DNA from: Omphiscola glabra | Taxonomy: Eukaryota > Mollusca > Gastropoda > Lymnaeidae | NCBI GenBank assembly: GCA_964017045.1 | Contig: OZ024807.1 | Location: 19,761,813-19,825,812, forward strand | Direction: 5' to 3' | Length of the DNA stretch: 64,000 nucleotides | Part shown: positions 1 to 12,386 of the stretch, in pieces | Layout of the letters: each line of letters opens with the position of its first letter | How positions within the stretch are numbered: position 1 is the first letter of the stretch | The notes under the pieces: generated by a model | What the model was told of the DNA's origin: nothing | Databases searched by the model: none | What the model saw: the letters and a program-made list of their open reading frames with translations, nothing else | Made by a program: the position numbers and the translations under genes

Positions 1-660
1 CGGAATACTAACGTGATCGGCGTCCTAACGGGATCGGGATCCCACGCTGATCAGACTTCTAACTGAAAGCTCAAACCTACCGATACTGGTAATCAAACGT
101 GATCCAATGGTATCGAGATACCATCGGGATCGAAATACCGACGAGAGTTGAATAATACCGGGATTGGGATCCAAAAGATCGAAATCCCACCGGGAAACGG
201 TGTACTAAAGGGAGCGGGATACCAACAAGATTGGGTGCCAACCGGGATCGGAATAATTATAAGGCTTCAGACGTTCCTTCGCTCCAGATGCTATACCGGC
301 AAATGCCGAGTATTCGCTAGAATATATATACAAGTGTTCCTCATAAGTTTTGACATGGATAGATGAATCTTGACCAAACTTGGCACATGTGTCTATCATT
401 ATCCGGAAGGAACACTAAATGGGTTACGAATTTTTTTATATCAATCCGTTCGGGGCCGCGTGCCCAAAATGTAGTTTTTTCCATTATAAGCTACATAAAT
501 AAAATTAACAACAAATACTCCTACACGAAAGATGGATCTTGACCAAACTTAGTACAATTTCAATTGATTTTCCGTATTCAAATATCTATCAAATTTAATT
601 AAGAAAGTTCCAGAACTGTCTATTTGGTTCTACGGGGATATTAAAGGGATATAAACGCTT
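1..660 (+). repeat. Helitron-like repeat, two partial units joined tail to head
   Basis: Positions 1-320 hold an imperfect array of GGGATCGGGAT-type repeats, then a short hairpin (CGGC-AAAT-GCCG near 297-308), then CTAG at 317-320 and a TA-rich spacer. From about 321 a second unit begins, with text also found (reverse-complemented) in the tail of the 31.7-36.9 kb array: the 'GATGGATCTTGACCAAACTT' block and a degenerate GGGGCC..GGCCCC block. A hairpin followed by CTAG is typical of Helitron 3' ends. Family assignment is inference. Confidence 0.5.
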
Positions 661-910
661 ATAGTAAAGTTAACGAGATGAACACAGCGGTTATGCAATC
701 CAATCGGGAAATTATATTATTATTATTATTATTATTATGGGTAGTTTTCTATAGCGTGGTACACCAGCCTAGGGCTGGGCTCACCACGCTGTACATGCAA
801 ATTAAAATGAACTTAAAAAATAAAAATTTAAAAACCAACCATTCCATAACAATTTACATGTGAAGCCATGGACGGCACTCAGCAGCATCGTTTAACTTTC
901 AGAGGGGGAA

Positions 911-1264
911 TCAGTCAGGATAGTCAAGTTTAAAGAGGTGTGTTTTGAGTGTAGTTTTGAAGGCTGTGATGGTTGATATATTTCTGATGTGTAGTGGAAG
1001 AGAATTCCATTGTTTGGGGGCACAGTAAGAGAAAGATCTTTCACCGTATGTTTTTGTGCGAGTCTTAGGGACAGAAAGAATACGATCGTCTGCGGAGGAG
1101 CGAATCTGTCGAAGGGGTGAATAGACAGAGAGAATTTCGGTTAGATATGAAGGGCAGGAATTCGAGAAAAAGTGGTGGCACAGAACAGAGAAATTATAAT
1201 CAATCCGTGCTTGTACAGGGAGCCAATCAATGAAGTGAATGAAGTAGTGGTGTGACGTGATCAC
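911..1264 (-). pseudogene. LINE C-terminal segment after the reverse transcriptase
   Basis: This frame continues the LINE protein after a frameshift in an eight-base homopolymer (1265-1272). It carries the conserved end of CR1/L2-type ORF2 proteins, including 'LHWLPVQARIDY', 'RSFSYCAPKQWNSLP' and a final 'FKTTLKTHLF'. The region is also present in the truncated copy at 23.5-24.2 kb. Confidence 0.8.
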
Positions 1265-2794
1265 GTTTTTTTTGCCTTTAAAACTAGCCTAGCAGCTGAG
1301 TTTTGAACCTTTTGTAATCTTTCTAAGAAGTGTTTTGGTGAGCCTGACAGAAGAGAGTTGCAGTAGTCAAGACGAGAGAGAACAAGAGCACAGACGTAGG
1401 TTTTTGTTGCACTAACTGTGAGGTAGTGGCGGATGGAGCTGATCTGACGGATAACAGTGTATGCAGAGCGACAAATGTGAGATATATGTTTATCTAGAGA
1501 CATGTTGTTAGACAGAATATAACCAAGATTCCTAGTTGAGTATGTAAACTGTATGTCTGAGTTACCTACTTGAAATGAGGTGGGGAGAGCTGAGTTAGAG
1601 GATGATGTGTGATCATGAATAAGAAGTGCTTCCGTTTTGTCATCGTTAAGTTTCAACTTGCTGAGTGTCATCCATGACTTGACATCACCAATACACTCCT
1701 GCAAAGTCCGGACAGCTGAATCTACAAGAGAGGGATTGGTATGCTTGTATAGTTGCGTATCATCCGCGAAAGACTGGTTCCCCACAGCATGCCTCTCGAG
1801 CAAGAGGAGCAGTGGCCTGGTATACATTGTAAATAGAACCGGGCCCAAAACGGACCCCTGTGGCACTCCATACACCAAGTAAGCACTGCTGGAGATACAG
1901 CCATCGACAGCGAATGCCTGCGTTCTATCGGAGAGGAACGACCTAAACCAAGACAAAACAGAACCAGAAATGCCAAAGTAATTTTCAAGCGTTTTGTAAA
2001 GGGTTTCATTGTCGACAGTGTCAAAGGCCGCACTGAGGTCCAAGAGGATCAGGAGGGAGACATCACCACTGTCCAATACAAGCAAGAGGTCATTGGTGAC
2101 TTTCAAGAGAGCCGTCTCAGTGCTATGGAAAGGTCTATAGGCTGATTGATTAGGACTGAGAAGAGAGTTGTCATTTAAGTAAGCAAAAAGTTGTTTTAGA
2201 ACTAGTTTTTTCAATGACTTTAGACAAAAATGATAAGTTAGATACAGGTCTAAAGTTTTTAAAATTATTTTCATCCAGACCAGGCTTCTTAAGCAATGGT
2301 TTGATGACAGCTGACTTACAAATAGATGGAACAGTGCCCGATGACAAGCTTTCATTGACTATGTTGTTTATCGTTGGGAGCAAATGATCTAACGACTCAA
2401 CCAACAGGGGGGTGGGGATGGGGTCCAAAGAACATGACGTAGGCTTAGACTCCAGAATAGTAATTTTGACCTCCTGTTCTGAAACCGGCTTAAAAATTTC
2501 GAAATGTGAACTAACACAAGAAAAGGGTGGCAATTCTAAGGGGGGTATGTCAAGACAATCAAGCTCAGAGCGGATGTCAGCAACTTTGCTTGTAAAGAAA
2601 TTGCAGAACATATCTGGTTGCTGGGGCAACCGATACACTGAAGGAAGAGCAATTCCTTTGTTACTCCCTCTGAGATTGCTACAAACATCGAACAACTGCT
2701 TGCCGGTTTTACCCATAATTATCTTTTGGCTAAAATACAAAGTTGTTGCTCGACAAACAATTTTGGTCACACGTTTCTTGGCAGCATAATACAT
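1261..2794 (-). pseudogene. LINE reverse transcriptase domain, one frameshift
   Basis: Two overlapping frames (2794-2171 and 2355-1261) together give the linker and reverse transcriptase. Recognisable motifs: a 'KP..D..NF+PVSNL' entry motif near 2270, LLDLSAAFDTVD, GVPQGSVLGP, and the catalytic FADD near 1770-1759. The switch between frames falls in a run of six T (2206-2211, plus strand). A one-base change there would join the frames. The polymerase would copy element RNA at the nicked target site. As read here it cannot make one protein. Confidence 0.87.
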
Positions 2795-2872
2795 CTGCCT
2801 AAAAACAACAATACCTGACCTAAGCCACTTCTTTTCCGCGCTACGCCGCTCTTTCTTGGCACTGTGTAGTTC

Positions 2873-4126
2873 CTAACTTATGGTTGCATACCAGGGAGCT
2901 GACCGTGCTGACCTAACAATACGGCGGGTTAGGGGGGCATGCCGTTCAAGCACAGTGCGCAATGCACTGTGTAGTGTTTCCAAAGTAGGGCAGAGGGCAG
3001 GGGACACTTCCAAACTCAGATCACGCTTAAAGGCATCCCTATTTATAGTACACAAACTGCGGACCTCCCTGGATTGAAGAAGAGGAGAGGATGCATTAAC
3101 GTTAAGCTCACAAACAACACATAAGTGGTCTGAGGAAAGCTCTTGAGTGACTGAAGTAGAGGTAACTACAAAATCATGAGGCCTTTGCAGCACCCAATCA
3201 ATAATATGTCCACGATTATGAGTCGGTTGGTCGACTAATTGCTTAAGACTAAATAAGTCCAAAAGATCAATCAATTTAGCAGTGGAGGGATTATGTGGCT
3301 TGTCGAAGTGAATGTTCATATCCCCGAATACAATGTAAGGGCCAGCCAATGTGTTGCAATGATCCAGCAGATCCGGGAACTCACGATGAAACACAGCATA
3401 AGTAAGTTTATTTTTCCTGCTAGGGCAGATGCGATAAATGCATATAAAATGAACGATCTGCTGGGGCACTGACAAGGTAAGTTGAACCGCTTCACACGAT
3501 GTGTGAGCAAACGAAAACTCTGTGACAAAGGCTAGATAACGGGACAACGTGTCATTATAGATGACAGCAAGGCCACCACCACGAGTTGCACGAGGAAATG
3601 ATCTGGCAGAATAACCAGCGGGAGCGAGATCGGTACATTTTCCTTCATCGCCAGTCAGCCGAAAACAGGTCTCCTGGATAAACAGAATGTCAATTCGCCT
3701 ATCTGTGATAAATTCGGAGACTGCGATACGTTTCTCACAAGGGCCAAGCGACTGAGCGTTAAATGAGGCGATGCGAAGCTGTCTGTTGCTTGAAGGTGGA
3801 GAAGTGTCGATGCGAATGAGGTTGTTTGGGTTAGAAAAGCGTTGAGTAAATCTTGAGGATGAAGGATTGCCATGTTGTTTTATTTTCCGTCTACCACCAC
3901 GATGGGTACCTTTTCGGGGTAGGCCTCGACCAATGGAAAGTTCCTTCAGTCGACACACGAGGTGAGGGGTCAAGTGCGTACGCTGGACATTCATTGACAA
4001 TAGGCGGTCACGTGTGTATATCAGAACATGTCGATTACCATTATGGGGTCGGGGTGTGTCACCAGCAGCTTGCATGATTAATTGTCCGGTCAACAAGATA
4101 GCGGCAATTTTCACAGAGCTCCACAA
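2873..4126 (-). pseudogene. LINE endonuclease domain (N-terminal part of the ORF)
   Basis: A 417-residue open frame. Residues about 117-340 carry the exonuclease-endonuclease-phosphatase signature: SFNAQS (N123), QET (E152), GDMN (268-271) and SDH (332-334), the metal- and phosphate-binding residues that nick target DNA in LINE retrotransposition. The basic stretch before it (about 60-90) may bind nucleic acid. The frame ends at a TAG. The next ORF (from 2794) is in the same frame, so a single nonsense mutation separates endonuclease from reverse transcriptase. The true initiator Met is not certain. Confidence 0.85.
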
Positions 4127-4424
4127 CGAAGAAAAGCCAACATTATAAGTCTGAAGTTGGGAGGGACAAAAAACGTAACTCGATGAAAGCAGCGATCCAT
4201 GGCGAATATCACGATATAAATATACTGAGAATCAGGCTAACACACATTAAAAGTACTATATGATCTAGAGCTCGAGCCTATACATGCCTGCAAGGCGTAG
4301 TCCCGTTCTCTAGACAGTTCTTAGTGTCCTGAATTGATTTTTTTTATTATTATAACAATAATTATAGAACACTTTCCTATTTTTTTAACAATTTCGGTAC
4401 ACATAAGTATCTAAGGAAGCCATC

Positions 4425-4810
4425 TTGATGCTCGCCGGAAGTAGCATTTACTGGAGTCGATATCCCATCGGGATTGAGAGCTTGCCGGGATCGCGATACC
4501 AATGGGATAGGGATAATCTGGGATCGGGATCCTACTGTAAAACTCGATCCAACCGGGATTGGTATCAATTAGTGATCGGGAACACACCGGGATACGTATT
4601 CAATCAACTTCTGGAACTCATCGGTATTGTGATCCTAACAGATTGGGATCCAGAGGGATCGTGATTCCACTTAAATAGGGATCCCACCGGGATCAGAATA
4701 TCCTCGGAATAGGGATGCAATATGGAATAGGATTTAAACGAGATCGGGATCACACCAGAGTTGGGGTCAAATCGGGATGGGGATCCCAACGGGGTCGGAA
4801 TGCAAAGCCA
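4425..4810. repeat. GGGATCGGGAT-type minisatellite
   Basis: Imperfect tandem repeats of about 20-25 bp containing 'GGGATCGGGATCC' and 'CACCGGGATC'. The same array type occurs at 1-275, 11020-11400, 31775-31885 and 35365-35560. The short ORFs in it are products of the repeat. Confidence 0.75.
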
Positions 4811-7384
4811 GGCCACACCGTTGTATCTTGGCTAGTTTATAACTAAATATTTTATGTACTTATTTATATTACTTCAAGGTCTTTGAATTTGTGATCTTTT
4901 GTACAAGGACAATGTTACTTTTGAGATCATTTTACAGTTATTATTAGAAGAAAATTCATTCTAACATTATATTTTTATTTGGGTTTTTCTCTGAATCGTT
5001 TTTTTGAGGTTATTCAACTCCAATAAAATAAAGAATTATTTAAAAATATATTTATAGATGATAAAATATAAAATCATACAAAATTTCAAACAACAGTATA
5101 TGGGTACTGGCAAAATGTAATAAAATAGAATATTATGAACATCTCAAGCATCATAAAATAATCTATAAAAGCACAATAAATAGTAGAATACTGCAAAAAA
5201 TAATCATTTGGTTTAAGTTTAAAGTATATATCAATGAAACAGGCAATGTGTATATGTAATCTATATTGCTTCGTATCTAACTTTTAATTTATTCCTGGTC
5301 TGATTTCGTTAAGGATATCTATTTTAAACCGCAAACAAGCTCTTTCTCTACGACACACATCTTGATAAAATTGTCGATACATTTAATTCAAATACAGGAT
5401 AAACATATTCAATTTAATTAATGTTGTTGTATATATTTACATTTATTTGTTATTTCTTTAAAATATATTAAACATTTCATATATAACAGCGCTAGATGAA
5501 AAATATGCCATATTACGAAAAAGAAATAAATTAAAATTAACTATTCGTATATGTATTGCAAATGTTACTTCTATTTACATTAATTATTTATTACGAATAT
5601 AGTTTTCTTTAAAATTATTTTAATTATAATAAAATGAAAACTCCCTTCATGATATATGTTTCATGTATTAAGGTATAAAAAAAGGTACCTTTTAGGGATG
5701 GAATTTAGAAAAATAGAACTTTTCCGTGCGGATTGCATCAAGTATTAAATTTGACTAAAATCTTTCTTTAAAAATTAAGGATATTTAATATAATAAAGAA
5801 AGTGGGTAAGTATACTTCATTAATTATAATTACACAATTTTTTAAAACAATTCACTGCAATCACGAAAAGAAAAAAACATGTAAATGTTATTTGTGATGA
5901 ATAAACCATAACATACAACCAAATAACATTTAATTTATTGTTTACCACTGACATTTGGTTTGTTTCGGAAATATTCTTAAAGCTGGTATCTAAGTAATTT
6001 GAAATTCATATCAATGAAATTTGCATCAGCATAATACAATTTTAACTAATGTAATATTCCAAAGAATAATCTATGGCTTTTTTGTGTGTTTAATTTGCGT
6101 GTATTTTTTTTCTTCTAAATAATATGTTCGCTAGTAAATCTAAAGCCTTAAAATAATTTTAAACTGAATGTTTCTTATTAATGTAGCATTTATTTACACT
6201 AAAGTGTTTTAAAATGTCCAAATGCCATTGTACATTTACTTCCCACTTCTCTTACGGTTGTTTGTAGCAGATGATAATTGTTTTTTCTTTATTTTATCCA
6301 GTGAAAGCTCGCAATATAACAATTTACAATTCACCAAAACCCCACACACAAACAATGTTCACACGTTTGTTCTCCTTGCTAGTAATAATATCATATTTCC
6401 ACGGGAAAAAAACAACAACTAAGCTAAACAGATAACGGTGCTGCACAGGGAAATGGACTTATAAAAAAGAATTTGAATCTTTTTAAATACATTTTGAAGG
6501 AAAGGTCATAGAGGAAACCTTCGAAAATCTGCTCAGTGACACATATACAACGCTTGATTTATTCGGCAAATCTCGTTGTCAGATTACGGAAACGTGTATT
6601 AAATATTATGTAATTTTTTTTTTTAAATCTGTGAGTCATTAAATGTTAATTATGAAAGAAAATATAAACGAAAAATATTAGTCAGCAAAATGTATATAAA
6701 TGTTCAAATGTAAAAGTGACGTTGCATGTGGCTGAGTGCGTTACTAATATATATCCATGGATTTATTTTAAGTACATGTTCAACTTGTCTTCGACTTAAA
6801 AAAAATATAGTTATATCTGTATTGCAATTTCCTTATATAGATAAGGAAAATGAAACGTCTTTTATTCTGAATACGTTAGCTGATTCCTTGATACTGATTT
6901 GGTTATTAAAGACGTTATACATTTTTTTTGTTCATGCTGTTTCAAATTCTAAAACAAAATATAACACATTTTTGCTTTTATTATTTTTTACTCAATCTAT
7001 TTTTTTTATCCGAATAATAGTACCAGTAAAATTAACGAAATGTAAATATGCGCCTGCAGCTTCAAATATTTTTAACTAATTACTAATTTGCAATTCATAG
7101 TAATTGATTCATATTTATTAAAATTTATACCGTAGGCCTTTACATTAGAAAACATGTCTCTGCCGAACATAATTGTAAACAATTAAGTTAAAATGTATAA
7201 TAATGGGTTTATAATATATACTATTCTTCCATACGTCCACATTAAAAAAAAAACGTACCTATAATAATTTCATAAGATGCAATTTAACATTTTAAAAAAA
7301 AATGTGTACATGTATAGAATAATAGCTTTTTAAACAAGACACATCAAACAGAACAACAACAAACAAAAAAAAAACAAAACATAC
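4811..7384. other. AT-rich spacer, no gene seen
   Basis: Very AT-rich DNA with homopolymer runs. I looked on the minus strand for counterparts of gene B exons 2-5, which would follow the orphan exon at 7.4 kb, and found none. ORFs at 6222-6422 and 6726-7079 have low-complexity hydrophobic composition and no splice context. Confidence 0.5.
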
Positions 7385-7504
7385 CAATGACCAGAAGTAT
7401 GATGTGAATCTGCACATCTCTCTTCAAGATCTTAGATACACTTTGTTCTGAAATGATGTTGCTGCTTCGATTCAAAGCAAAATTTCGGTTTGACTGTGGA
7501 ATTT
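7385..7504 (-). pseudogene. Orphan first exon of a gene-B-type receptor, start codon out of frame
   Basis: The minus strand here aligns with the 5' UTR, signal-peptide exon and donor site of gene B at 44126-44240, sharing 'TTGCTTTGAAT', 'CATTTCA' and the GTATG donor after 7385. In the frame that matches gene B the exon reads DVQIHIILLVI, a plausible hydrophobic signal core. The homologous ATG (7417-7415), however, is displaced by a one-base deletion, and no upstream ATG lies in that frame. No downstream exons were found between 4811 and 7384. It is probably a decayed duplicate, or the first exon of a gene whose body lies beyond the window. Confidence 0.55.
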
Positions 7505-9714
7505 AAAAGTATTGAAATACGAATGAACATTTAAGCAAAACGAGGTTAACCAACGCGTCTGACATAACATGATATCAAAGCAAAACATAAATTATTAACT
7601 ACTTGCTATATTTATGTGAACATTGCATTATATAGTATATAGTGATATTCCTTTTATACGTACTCAGAATTGAAATTTATTTTTCCCATTACTCCTAAAC
7701 CATACACATCAAAATAATGTTAACATTGTGTAAAAGTTAAACAAATCTATTTCATAAAAATGTGCATATTAAAAAAGTTTTTTTTAAAGTTTAAAATGTA
7801 TAAAATGCGTAATATTATATTGAAATTCTTGTGATTTAAATATGTTAATTCTCTAAACATTAACAGTACTGACAAAAGTGCAATACAATTAAGAGAATTC
7901 CCGAATCACCGCTGCCTATGACTAAGAGAGAAGTCCAAAGGGCTAAATAATATTGACAAATTTAAACAAAATTAAAATAAAATAAATATATTCCCATTTT
8001 TTATTACATACTTTAAAAATGCATTGTCAACTAATTTTATGTTATATATATATTTAAATCAGTTTTCATTTAAATTCATAATAATTTCCACACGTTGTAT
8101 GTCAACGTGAACTACGCCACTGTAATTTATGATCTGGTTTATAAAAAAAAATACATATAATAAAAACATACTGAATTAATAAGCTTGTAATTAACTATTT
8201 TAATTGAATTACAATAAATATGTGTACCTAAAACTTATGCACGATAATATTGGCTTTAATATTCAACTAAACACATTTTTATCATTAACACCATGTATCT
8301 CAAATTATTAGTTTATTTCACATTTGACATGAACGTTATTATACATAGATTTGTTCTTCAAAATCCCCAAAAAAATATCGGAATTTCCCTTTATTACCTG
8401 TTCTTGATCAACAAGCTAAATGATATTTTAGTTGTTTTTTTAAATAATTGTTTGTTATTTTTTTAGTATAAAAATTACGGTCACAGTGAAATTTACTGTT
8501 AGATTACAAAATCTAATCGTATCTCTTTTTCACAATATATTTGAAAATGTATCATATTTTTTAAAAAATGTTTAAATTAATATTTTTTTTAAATTTTAAA
8601 TATAAACTATTTTGTTTTGATTTTGATATCCAAACTGTCATAATATTATGATTTGCTTGAAGTCACATTTTGAGTGTTTTTTGTGTGTTTTGTTTTACTT
8701 TTTTTTCAGAAATCATTCAATCAATCATTCAAATCATATTATACAGAAGTTGTTGGCAAACATTTTAGACGTATTTCTAAAAAAAAAAAAAAAATACACA
8801 TTATTTTTAAAAAAAGTCTTATTTACACAATTTTCATCAAGACTTAACTTTCGTCTCTATTAAAGACCGATTTATTTCCGAAATTGATTTCTTCTAAAAC
8901 AAATGCTTTTGCAGACCACGTATTTACATCATCGTTCCCGGTGAATGAGCTCTAGCTGAACCCAAGCTCGGAACCGCATTTTAGGATGTGGATTAATAAA
9001 AATAATCTCTTTGACCTTGATTCCTACTTAATACAATAGATATCCTTTATTATTTGAGTTCTGTAGAAAAATCTAAACAAGTCAGGAAAAGAAACAATGT
9101 GTACGCCCTTTCTAGAAATATCAGTAAAACAGATTACAAAAGAAAGAGAGAGATATTTTGGAAGAGCACGATTACGATATAGTTTTGCTATACGAGACAG
9201 AGATTTGTTTAATAACATGTTATGTGTGTGTATATATTCCTTTTTCACCATTTTACCTTTTAAAACATTGTATCCTCTTCAACATTGTACCGGTACAAGC
9301 CAATCATTATACTGTAAGTCATTAGTTTTAATTAATTTTTATTTTTGATTTTGTAATTCATTAACTTAATAAACTGTATTATTTGTAACTAGCCATGGTT
9401 GGATATATTTTTCTTTATTATTGTTTTTAACATATGGTATCGTCTTTTGTTGTGTACTGTTTTAGAGCGACCGTTATACTTATATAAGAGATTAATTTCT
9501 CCATACGGATAATAGTACGTAACAATATCTTTAAAGGAAATGAGTAACAATAAAATGTAACAACTGAAAAGAAGGAACCCAACAAAACAACGAGCAGTCG
9601 GTACTTTTTTTTTTTGTTTCAAAAAAAAAAAAGAATAATACAAAAGAAATATTTTTAAAATTCAAAAACGATTTTTTTAAAAATATATGTTTTCAAATAT
9701 TCTACCCCTTCTAG
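7505..9714. other. Noncoding flank, partly duplicated at 44.9-45.1 kb
   Basis: No convincing gene. Parts such as 8240-8400 resemble 44905-45050 ('TTTAATATTCA.CT..ACACA' and a shared 'AAAATCC...ATATCGGAATT' block). This extends the duplicated segment upstream of the gene-B-type first exons. Confidence 0.45.
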
Positions 9715-10250
9715 GAACGTATTGTGGATAAAGTACATCCGTTAATCATACGATCATGTACGAGCCAAACTCTAGAGCGGAAGTATGACTCACACAAGAT
9801 GATACATTGTGTTGGAAAAACCTCCGTAGTACTTTAAATAATTCAAGTAATTGTGTTATAAAAACAAGCTTAACAATAACCAGCACTGTGTCTCTCATAT
9901 TAATTGAAGTTTAATACATTCTGTGTTTGTTTATGTTTTATATAGATTAGCAGTTATAGACATTTTCATTAATCTTTAATTTGTATGCACGTGCGTAGTT
10001 CAAACTATTGAACATCAATCAGATTCAAACAATTCTTGATTTCTTTGAGGGTTGATTGGAGAGTTGCAACAAGCAATAGTCTACGATTGTTTTCTTTTGG
10101 ATTAAAAAACAAATTGATGAGTGTAGAAATAGTTTTTCGCTCTAAATAATACACCATGAAAATGCATGAGATGTACTATTTGTTCAGTGTATTTTTCCTT
10201 TAACAATGTATAAATACATTTTTTACAGTGATTGGAGTAATTAGAGTATT
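9715..10250 (+). promoter_or_regulatory. Conserved noncoding block upstream of gene A
   Basis: Short stretches match 50891-51490 upstream of gene C in the same order: '...GCGGAAGTATGACTCACACAAGATGATAC', 'TGATTCAAACAATTCTT' and 'AGTGATTGGAGTAATTAG'. Conservation between paralogues may mark promoter or enhancer sequence of the divergent pair, or only the age of the duplication. No TATA box or initiator could be assigned. Confidence 0.4.
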
Positions 10251-11019
10251 AAACACAAAGAGTACTTTCAAAATAATACCCGTAAGCTTTGCTAGTAAAA
10301 ATTAATCAAGTGCTTGCAATAAAAATAATTGTATATTACATTTTATTGTGTTCATATGAAGATAGTTATGAAAATAGTATCAACAAAATGTAAAAATTAA
10401 CTCTTTTGCAATTTTTTTGTGAGAAATATGCAAAATAAACAAGTCTGATTTTTTAAATTGTTTTGAAATTCAGGTGCGTATATTTTTTCTTAACGCATTT
10501 CGTATTTCCCAATGTAAACTTATGTGTATTCTTTATTAATTAAATCCAGGCAGTCATAGTTAACTAATACTGAATCATACAGGGCCTTTTTTCTTCTATT
10601 TTTTTATATCTAAAACGTCTTTAATCATCCTCCAATTAAAGTTACTTAGCCTTCTTTGTCCTGTAAATCTTTTTTCATCCTCTTGCAAGATTGTTAATTG
10701 CCTTTAAGTTAGTATGCTAAAAAAAGTTTTAAACTGTAGGCATGTTCACAAAAAAAAAAATTATTAAATCCTGGATCAAAAAGTGATTGAGGGTGAACGT
10801 AGATTTCCATTTTGAGATATTCAAATACCGGTACTCAGGTGTTATAACTCATAATTGTGATTTTTCCTAAAGCTTAAAACTAGCCAATGTGCAGCGTTCG
10901 TGATGGCATTCAGAGGTGAACATTTAGCCCCTAAGCTAATGTCTAAATTGAATAATTATTTTTAAAAAATGTTCTCATCTAAATAAATATTCACAAATAA
11001 AATGCAACATGTATTTTGA

Positions 11020-11400
11020 TCCCCAGAGGGATCCCTTCCCAGTTATGATCACATTCCCCAATATGGGATCCCGATCTTGGTGAGTTACCGATACTATAGG
11101 ATCCTGATTCTCTATTTTTTCCCGTTCCCGGTGGCATCCCAGCCTTATTACCAGGATCGGGATCTCGTCGAAAACGGGATCCAACTGCGATCGGTATCCC
11201 ATCGAGATCGGAATTCCCCCACCCGAGATAGGGATACCACCGGGATCGGGATTCCACTGGAAATGGGATCCACCGGAAACGGAATCTCACCGGTATCGGG
11301 ATCTCACCGGGCCTGGGATCTTACCGGGATCGAGATTCCACTATGACCGGGATTCTACCGTAATCGGGATCCCACCTTATCGTGATCCGGCTTCCATAAT
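11020..11400. repeat. GGGATCGGGAT-type minisatellite upstream of gene A
   Basis: Imperfect repeats of about 20-25 bp such as 'CACCGGGATCGGGATTCCAC', of the same kind as at 4425-4810. It is absent from the equivalent place upstream of gene C. Overlapping ORFs here on both strands are repeat artefacts. Confidence 0.75.
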
Positions 11401-12316
11401 GATACTCCAGACCACCGGGTGCCATGGGAAAACGGGAAAAACGAAATGTTTAAATACGTTTTTAAAAGTTTTTTTATAGCAGACAGCTTCATTTCGTTTA
11501 TTTTTTTTTCTTACTGTAGAGGTGTTGTTTTGTTGACATTTCGCGTAATTTCTTGAATGCAATTCCGGGCAAGTCTGTTATATATGATAGTAAGGTTATA
11601 AATAAATACGAAATTTATTTTAATAAAGAAACTCTTACAACTAATAATTAAAGACCAGAAGAGGTATCCTTGATTTACAACAATGGCTCCGTAAAAGACA
11701 AAATGTACTTTTTTATCTCGTAAAATGTTTTAAATTGTTGTTGTATTCAACAAAAACTTAGTATTTTACTTTTAAAAAACCCTCTTTAACAAATTAGCAT
11801 ACGATTAAACGCAAAAATACGAAATTCAAACATAAACAATATACGCACCTGAAATGCACTGTTAGCTATCTAATGAATTGTTATTTTAAAAGAATTACAT
11901 AGATAACCGTTTAAAAAATTACATTTTGGTATGTAATATAAACAAGCCCTAAGAACAGAGCTTTTCTTATAAATCTTTTATATGCATTTTTGTTTACATT
12001 ACTGTTTTGTTCGTGATTTATAATTCATTTCGGGCACTTATCCCCCACACAAAACCATTTACCCATTTAACAAATCATTTTTTTTTCCATCGTACCGTTT
12101 GAAAAATAGGAAACAACAATTTTCATGGGTTGGTAATGGGCGCTGACTGAAAATGTAAACGAATTTATTGCCACTGGCATTAAATCGATGTGCTTAGTTT
12201 CTTTGTGAATCAAACTTCAAAAAATGTTGCGGCAAAAACACAAACAAAGTCGAAATGAAAATGATTGTTTCTGGAAAAAAAGCAAATAATTACGCTCCCA
12301 TTTTTCAGAAGACTTC

Positions 12317-12386
12317 ATGGATGTTTTACGTATATTACCTATTTGTGTTATGACATTCACATTTGTAATACAAATGGGACTAAGCT
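12317..12386 (+). CDS. Gene A exon 1: signal peptide
   Basis: Encodes MDVLRILPICVMTFTFVIQ and a few more residues, a hydrophobic leader. It ends in phase 1 at a GTAAGT donor. The start is supported by alignment with the gene C leader at 51821, which shares the preceding TCAGAAGACT. Confidence 0.8.

Larger units (their letters stand above)
711..4330 (-). mobile_element. LINE of CR1/L2 type (Jockey superfamily), nearly full length, inactivated
   Basis: On the minus strand the element has an apurinic-type endonuclease, a reverse transcriptase and a conserved C-terminal segment, and ends in an (AAT)n tail (ATT repeats 711-738 on the plus strand). This is the microsatellite-tailed 3' end usual for CR1/L2-like elements. 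The coding region is broken by one in-frame TAG near 2873 and by two frameshifts, both in homopolymer runs (2206-2211 and 1265-1272). The 5' boundary, placed near 4330, is uncertain. A 5'-truncated sister copy lies at 23521-24177. Confidence 0.85.

Noticed and set aside
6726..7079. 117-codon ORF resembling a membrane protein
   Set aside because: Same composition bias; many TTT/ATT/AAA codons and no homologous frame elsewhere in the window.
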